A stretch of 10,133 nucleotides of DNA from CBDCWA01 sp046048295 (GTDB lineage: Bacteria; Pseudomonadota; Alphaproteobacteria; Rhizobiales; Hyphomicrobiaceae), in contig JBJOGJ010000139.1 in NCBI GenBank assembly GCA_046048295.1, positions 1 through 10,133 of the forward strand. The letters are read 5' to 3'. Each line of letters starts with the position of its first letter. Position 1 is the first letter of the stretch. The notes below the pieces were generated by a model. It did not search any database. It had not been told where the DNA came from and worked only from the letters and a program-made list of their open reading frames with translations. Made by a program: the position numbers and the translations under genes. Of this stretch, positions 6,350-10,133 are shown piece after piece.

Positions 6350-9023
6350 ACTTAAGCTCGAGCGTGACTTCGACGCTATCAGGCTCGCCTGCCGAAGTCT
6401 GCGCAAAGCCAAGCTCACGCGTGAGCCTCAGCATGCGCGCATTCTCCCTCAGAACCTGTCCGATGATGCGCAACGCGCCACGCTGTCGAGAATAGTCGAT
6501 AACCTTCTCCATCAGGCGCTTGCCGAGGCCCAGCCCCTGGTACTTCGAGTGCACGATGATCGCGAATTCCCCCTCGACGATATCAGGGTCGAATACCATC
6601 CGCACCGAGGCAATAGTGCATGGACCATCCGGCCCTTCAATCTCGGCGATGAAGGCCATCTCGCGGTCGTAGTCGATCTGAGTGAGACGCGCGAGCTGGC
6701 TATGCTCGAAGTGTCTGATCATGCCAAAGAACCGCAGATAAATGTCTCGACGATCCGTCGACTGCAGAAACGTCCGATGCTGCGCCTCATCCTCTGGCCG
6801 GATCGGCCGCACAGTGACCGACAGCCCGTTCATCACCTGCGTCTCGGTCAGATGCTTGGGGTAGGGACGGATCGCCAGCCGCGCCATGCCATTGCTTTCC
6901 GCCGAAGCGAGTTCGATGCGTGCATCGAGCGCGAGGATACCATTACCGTCGGCCAGCAGCGGATTGATGTCCATCTGTACGACTTCCGGCAAGTCCGTCA
7001 CGAGTTGCGCGACCTTCACGATGCAAAATCTCACTGCATCGAGATCGGCGCCCGGCCGGTTCCGATAGCCGCCGAGTAGACGCGAGATCTTCGTCTCATC
7101 TATGAGCCGGCCCGCAAGTGCCATATTGATTGGCGGCAGACCAACGGCTCTGTCCCGCGTCAACTCGACAGCAGTGCCCCCCTCGCCGAACAGCACGACC
7201 GGGCCGAACACCGGATCGGTCTTGGCACCTAGGATGAGTTCGAACGAACCCGATCGCCGCGCCATCCGCTGCACGGTGAAACCCGCGATCCTGGCATCGG
7301 GCTTCAGTGCAGCGATCCTCTTGCGCATTGCCGCCAGACTGGCGGCGAGCTGCCCGGCGTTCTCGATATCGAGGACGACACCGCCGACATCGGACTTGTG
7401 GGAAATGTCCTGCGACAGGATCTTAAGCGCCACGGGGTAGCCGATGGCCTCGGCAGCCGACACCGCCTCGGCCTCGTCGGAGGCGATGCGGGTCTCTACC
7501 GTGGGAATCTGGTAGGCGGCGAGGATTGCCTTGGCCTCGGGCTCCGAGAGACTGGTGCGGCCTTCGCGGAGCGCACAGTCGATCACCTCGCGTGCGGTTT
7601 TCGTATCCGGCTCGAAGGCTTCCGGAACCGCCGGGGGCGCCTCCATAAGCAGCGCCTGATTCTGCTTGAACTGGACCAGGTTCGAGAAGGCGCCGATGGC
7701 ATCTTCGGGAGTGTCGAAAGTGGCGTGATTGGAGCGTGCGAAGATACCCCGTGCCGCGTTCGCCGAGGCTCCACCAAGCCAGCACGACAGAACCGGGTGG
7801 CGATAACCCGCAAGCCTCGCCTCGACGGCTTCGGCAATCTCGGAACTCGGCACGATAGCGGTAGGTGCCTGCAGAAGCAGGATTGCGTCACATGCGTCGC
7901 TGGCCTGCAGAACATCCAGTGTATCGAGATAGCGGGCGACCGGAGCATCGCCGATGATATCGACAGGATTGGAACGCGACCAGTTATCAGGAAGGACGCG
8001 GTCCAGGCGAGCTATGGTTGCATCACTCAGCTTGGCGAGACGGCCGGCGCGACGACCGGCAAGAGCATCCGTCGCCATGACACCGGCACCGCCGCCGTTT
8101 GTCACGATCGCCAGCCGGTCACCCCTGACCGAAAACTCGCGGCCCAGCAACTCGGCTGCGTTGAAGAGATCCTCGATCTCATCCACCCGAAGCATGCCGG
8201 CCCTGCGGATCGCAGCGTCATACACGTCGTCAGCACCGGCAAGCGCACCGGTGTGGGTCGCGGCGGCGGCCGCACCTTCGGCATGCCTGCCGGCCTTGAT
8301 GACGATCACCGGCTTATTGCGCGAGGCCGCGCGTGCCGCCGACATGAACTTGCGCGCGCCGGTGACAGATTCGATGTAGAGTAGTATCGCCTTGGTCTTG
8401 GCATCGCTGCCGAGATGATCGAGCAGGTCGCCAAAATCGACATCCCATGCATTGCCGATCGACACGAAATGGGAGAACCCGATGCCGCGGCTGTTTGCCC
8501 AATCGAGCACCGCGGTGGCGAGAGCGCCCGACTGGCTGACGAAGGCGAGCTTCCCCGACAACGCCGGAACGTGTGCAAAACTGGCGTTCAGTCCAGCATG
8601 AGGAGCCAAGACGCCAACGCAATTTGGCCCGACCACGCGCAGGAGGTGCGGGCGCGCGGCCATCAGGGTCTCCTTCTTCCAGTCGCGGCCGTCTTCCTTC
8701 TCAAGCACCTCGAAACCGGCGCTGAGAACAATTGCAGCCTTGGTACCCCTGGCGCCCAATTCGGATATGAGGTGGGGCACGGTGCGCGCCGAGGTACAGA
8801 TCACGGCGAGTTCGGCCGGACGAGGCAACTCATCGATGCTCTTGTAGGCGAGAACACCCGCAACCTGTTCCCAACTCGGATTGACCGGCATGATCGGGCC
8901 ATCGAACCCGCCCTCAAGAAGGTTGTGCATCACCGTCCTGCCGACACTGCCGATCCTATTGGATGCACCGATCACAGCGACGGACTTCGGCTCGAAGATG
9001 TACTTGAGGTTTCTGACAGTCAT
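6348..9023 (-). CDS. pat: Pat-type protein acetyltransferase: NDP-forming acyl-CoA synthetase fused to GNAT domain
   Basis: The product has 891 residues, close to E. coli YfiQ/PatZ (~886). It has a CoA-binding Rossmann domain (~8-105, VAVIGASNRIGSVG at 15-28); succinyl-CoA-ligase-like domains (~150-460; VGPNCVG at 131-137, SQSGALA at 163-169, THTGALAG at 256-263 with the family's phospho-histidine at H257); an ATP-grasp_5 domain (~487-705, with HKSDVGGV and the NPLL end motif); and a GNAT domain (~735-885) with the acetyl-CoA loop YQGLGLGKRL at 828-837. Pat enzymes acetylate lysines of target proteins, classically AMP-forming acetyl-CoA synthetase, and switch them off; the synthetase-like part acts as a sensor or regulator. 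The ATG at 9023 follows GAGGG. It lies 48 bases downstream of the stress-protein gene on the same strand, so the two are probably co-transcribed under the FixK/FNR-like box at 9697. A catalytic ADP-forming acyl-CoA synthetase activity is a lesser possibility. Confidence 0.9.
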   Translation of the reverse strand: MTVRNLKYIFEPKSVAVIGASNRIGSVGRTVMHNLLEGGFDGPIMPVNPSWEQVAGVLAYKSIDELPRPAELAVICTSARTVPHLISELGARGTKAAIVLSAGFEVLEKEDGRDWKKETLMAARPHLLRVVGPNCVGVLAPHAGLNASFAHVPALSGKLAFVSQSGALATAVLDWANSRGIGFSHFVSIGNAWDVDFGDLLDHLGSDAKTKAILLYIESVTGARKFMSAARAASRNKPVIVIKAGRHAEGAAAAATHTGALAGADDVYDAAIRRAGMLRVDEIEDLFNAAELLGREFSVRGDRLAIVTNGGGAGVMATDALAGRRAGRLAKLSDATIARLDRVLPDNWSRSNPVDIIGDAPVARYLDTLDVLQASDACDAILLLQAPTAIVPSSEIAEAVEARLAGYRHPVLSCWLGGASANAARGIFARSNHATFDTPEDAIGAFSNLVQFKQNQALLMEAPPAVPEAFEPDTKTAREVIDCALREGRTSLSEPEAKAILAAYQIPTVETRIASDEAEAVSAAEAIGYPVALKILSQDISHKSDVGGVVLDIENAGQLAASLAAMRKRIAALKPDARIAGFTVQRMARRSGSFELILGAKTDPVFGPVVLFGEGGTAVELTRDRAVGLPPINMALAGRLIDETKISRLLGGYRNRPGADLDAVRFCIVKVAQLVTDLPEVVQMDINPLLADGNGILALDARIELASAESNGMARLAIRPYPKHLTETQVMNGLSVTVRPIRPEDEAQHRTFLQSTDRRDIYLRFFGMIRHFEHSQLARLTQIDYDREMAFIAEIEGPDGPCTIASVRMVFDPDIVEGEFAIIVHSKYQGLGLGKRLMEKVIDYSRQRGALRIIGQVLRENARMLRLTRELGFAQTSAGEPDSVEVTLELK

Positions 9024-9071
9024 TCCGCCCTCTATCGTTCACGGTCTTCACCCTCGAGCGTACTAGCAGGC

Positions 9072-9632
9072 TTATGTAACAATGGATTTATGGAAGTGGA
9101 TGTGGCGCTCAGAGGGGCTCAGCCGCTTCAGTATCGCAACCGCTTTGTCGACATGCTCCGGCGTAGGTGTCCTAACCCAGAGGAGCAGGCCACCCTTGTC
9201 GATTTGATCCTGCAGGTATTGTGCGTGCGCCGCGCCCACCCAACCGGCGAGCACACCGCCGATTGCCGCCCCCGCCCCGCCGGACAACAAGGCGCCGGCA
9301 ATCGCAGCTGCAAGCGTGCCACCGGACGCGACTATCGCGCCCGCCGTGGCGACGGCACCGACGTAGAGCAGGCCGCCGACGAGTGCGCCCTCTGCGTCGC
9401 CGATGGAGGCACTCGAGACGAAGGCGGTGCGAGGGGCTTCAGGATCATCCTCAAGCTCCTCCACTCTTTCGTAGATGTGGCCAAGTTTTTCCACGACTGC
9501 ATCTTCCCCAGCCAGCAAGCTGATCGCCGCGCGATCGAAGCCGGCACTCTCCAACTCCTCGACTGCGGTCTCAAGCGCCTCGGCGTCGTGGAAAATGATC
9601 GCAACCTCGCGGATCTCATGATCGTTCGACAT
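9072..9632 (-). CDS. YflT/general-stress-17M-like protein with glycine-zipper membrane insert
   Basis: The 186-residue product has two halves of a small alpha/beta domain: residues 8-42 (VAIIFHDAEALETAVEELE) and 146-181 (GGLLLWVRTPTPEHVDKAVAIL, then HIHFHKS). They flank a strongly hydrophobic Gly/Ala-rich segment at ~78-136 (GALVGGLLYVGAVATAGAIV, GALLSGGAGAAIGGVLAG). This looks like two glycine-zipper membrane helices. An acidic linker (ERVEELEDDPEAP) precedes it. The layout matches YflT/DUF1269-like general stress proteins, an association based on pattern and memory. Biochemical function is not known. ATG at 9632 is preceded by AGGTG at six bases. It is the first gene of an operon with the downstream acetyltransferase gene, and the predicted FixK/FNR promoter leaves a 30-base leader. 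Confidence 0.82.
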   Translation of the reverse strand: MSNDHEIREVAIIFHDAEALETAVEELESAGFDRAAISLLAGEDAVVEKLGHIYERVEELEDDPEAPRTAFVSSASIGDAEGALVGGLLYVGAVATAGAIVASGGTLAAAIAGALLSGGAGAAIGGVLAGWVGAAHAQYLQDQIDKGGLLLWVRTPTPEHVDKAVAILKRLSPSERHIHFHKSIVT

Positions 9633-9668
9633 GTTTCACACCTATTCAATTTGTACCGACGCAGCCGC

Positions 9669-9710
9669 ATCCTATGATTGCATGCATCACTTCGACTTGA
9701 TCCAGATCCA
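9669..9710 (-). promoter_or_regulatory. FixK/FNR-type promoter of the stress protein-acetyltransferase operon
   Basis: TTGAT-CCAG-ATCCA at 9697-9710 matches the FNR/FixK consensus TTGAT-N4-ATCAA in 9 of 10 arm positions. On the minus strand a TAGGAT hexamer at 9674-9669 (4 of 6 against TATAAT) fits a start site at about 9662. That puts the box centre (9703.5) at -41.5, the class II activator position, with a 30-base leader to the ATG at 9632. Confidence 0.62.
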
Positions 9711-9797
9711 TCACGCCCGGGGCGAGCGATAATGCGCCATTCGCGCCCGATATGCTCGGAGCGAGGAGTGCAAGAAATCCATGTCAACGCATCAGCT

Positions 9798-9838
9798 TTG
9801 ACCCTCGTCAATGTCACGCAGCCGGGCGGGACTAAAAT
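9798..9838 (+). promoter_or_regulatory. FixK/FNR-type promoter facing right: perfect TTGAC-N4-GTCAA box and TAAAAT -10
   Basis: TTGAC-CCTC-GTCAA at 9798-9811 is a perfect 5+5 dyad with the TTGA-N6-TCAA core. TAAAAT at 9833-9838 (5 of 6) implies a start near 9845, so the box centre (9804.5) falls at about -40.5. TTGACC cannot serve as a normal -35 because it is 29 bases from the -10. That favours activator-dependent use. The predicted leader to the ATG at 9995 is about 150 bases. Confidence 0.6.
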
Positions 9839-9955
9839 TTGAATGAACGATAATGAAAGCATTCGTCAGCCCCGCAAAACAATCCTTGCAAGGGCATGCA
9901 GCCGTCGATGCGCGGCGAAGCATATTGAGGCTGGCAACTCGGCCGATGACAGGCA

Positions 9956-9981
9956 CTTGTTCAGTATTGAGTATCAACAAG
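9956..9981 (+). other. Inverted repeat in the leader just before the 9995 start codon
   Basis: CTTGTT (9956-9961) and AACAAG (9976-9981) are perfect complements around 14 bases. The right arm ends 13 bases before the ATG, next to the weak ribosome binding site. It could form an AU-rich hairpin affecting translation or be a protein site. Six-base arms are short, so chance is possible. Confidence 0.25.
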
Positions 9982-9994
9982 CGAGAATGCGAAG

Positions 9995-10133
9995 ATGCAA
10001 ACGTCAAAATCCGCAACCGAGATCGGAACCGCCCCACTCGACCCTACCCAGTACGCGTTCGATACATGGCAGGGCATGTTCGCGCCAATGACATTTTGGG
10101 CAAACCTCGGCCACCACAGCTTCGCCACCGCCG
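9995..10133 (+). CDS. N-terminal part of an unidentified protein (3' end outside window)
   Basis: ATG at 9995 opens a frame running off the edge (46 complete codons). The upstream in-frame TGA at 9968-9970 leaves this as the first usable start; GAG at 9983-9985 or GAAG at 9991-9994 are only weak ribosome sites. Visible residues include APLDPTQYAFDTWQGMFAP and TFWANLGHHSFATA, aromatic-rich and without a signal peptide. DP..Y..D.WQ-type beginnings recall phasins and PHA-synthase/DUF3141-type proteins, often found with low-oxygen genes in rhizobia, but this is too little sequence to assign. The predicted FixK/FNR promoter at 9798-9838 probably drives it. Confidence 0.6.
   Translation, partial: MQTSKSATEIGTAPLDPTQYAFDTWQGMFAPMTFWANLGHHSFATA

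Larger units (their letters stand above)
9633..9994. other. 362-base divergent intergenic region
   Basis: It separates the minus-strand stress operon from the plus-strand gene at 9995 and contains the two FixK/FNR-like promoters. I see no convincing coding sequence. The plus frame from the ATG at 9843 runs 82 codons, but it is Arg/Ser/Gln-rich without family features, would be almost leaderless, and overlaps the 9995 gene in another frame. Confidence 0.6.

Noticed and set aside
7398..8384. Plus-strand open frame of 328 codons
   Set aside because: It is antisense to the strongly supported Pat-like gene; a mirror frame in GC-rich DNA.
8415..9677. Plus-strand open frame of 420 codons
   Set aside because: It runs antisense across both the acetyltransferase and the stress-protein genes and through their gap, with no domain-like content.
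9967..9977. TTGA-GTA-TCAA as a third FNR/FixK box
   Set aside because: The spacer is three bases instead of six, so the half-sites cannot fit an FNR-family dimer.
1..10133. CRISPR arrays, tRNA/rRNA genes, insertion sequences
   Set aside because: No regularly spaced direct DNA repeats, cloverleaf candidates, transposase motifs or paired terminal inverted repeats were recognised. The repeats present are protein-level repeats inside the RTX gene.

Overview
The window looks like chromosomal or megaplasmid DNA from an alphaproteobacterium, probably of the Rhizobiales (Mesorhizobium/Ensifer-like). The grounds are moderately high GC, the gene families present, and FixK/FNR-type TTGA-N6-TCAA boxes. 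This placement is inferred from content, not from any search. All genes but the last lie on the minus strand.

Left part (1-4769, minus): one very large open frame, cut at its C-terminus by the window edge. It encodes a modular, probably type I-secreted protein. In order it has an N-terminal module seen in other giant RTX proteins (EEIGH...GDEG), three tandem ~165-residue CBM9-like repeats, a Rossmann/amidotransferase-like segment, a NodB-like polysaccharide deacetylase core, a beta-sandwich stretch, a cadherin-like domain, and about nine RTX calcium-binding nonapeptides with the start of a C-terminal secretion region. The frame is continuous over about 1,589 codons.

Middle (4770-6347): two stretches of ~430-440 bases with no convincing gene flank one hypothetical 234-residue ORF (5202-5906, minus). 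The first stretch holds a 13-bp perfect inverted repeat. The second holds a short frame resembling the start of a NasT/ANTAR-type receiver, possibly a gene remnant.

Right part (6348-9632, minus): a two-gene operon with a 48-nt gap. The first gene encodes a YflT/general-stress-17M-like protein with a glycine-zipper membrane insert. The second encodes an 891-residue NDP-forming acyl-CoA synthetase-GNAT fusion, the architecture of the protein lysine acetyltransferase Pat (YfiQ/PatZ). A FixK/FNR-like box centred exactly 41.5 bp from a predicted start site, with a plausible -10, suggests the operon is switched on when oxygen is low.

Far right (9633-10133): the intergenic region carries a second box, a perfect TTGAC-N4-GTCAA dyad facing right, followed at the right distance by TAAAAT. 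This suggests an oxygen-responsive promoter with a ~150-nt leader for a gene starting at 9995, of which only 46 codons are visible. The right half therefore reads as a pair of divergent, low-oxygen-controlled transcription units for stress and acetyl-CoA/protein acetylation. The left half is a secreted glycan-modifying protein locus with no evident functional link to it.
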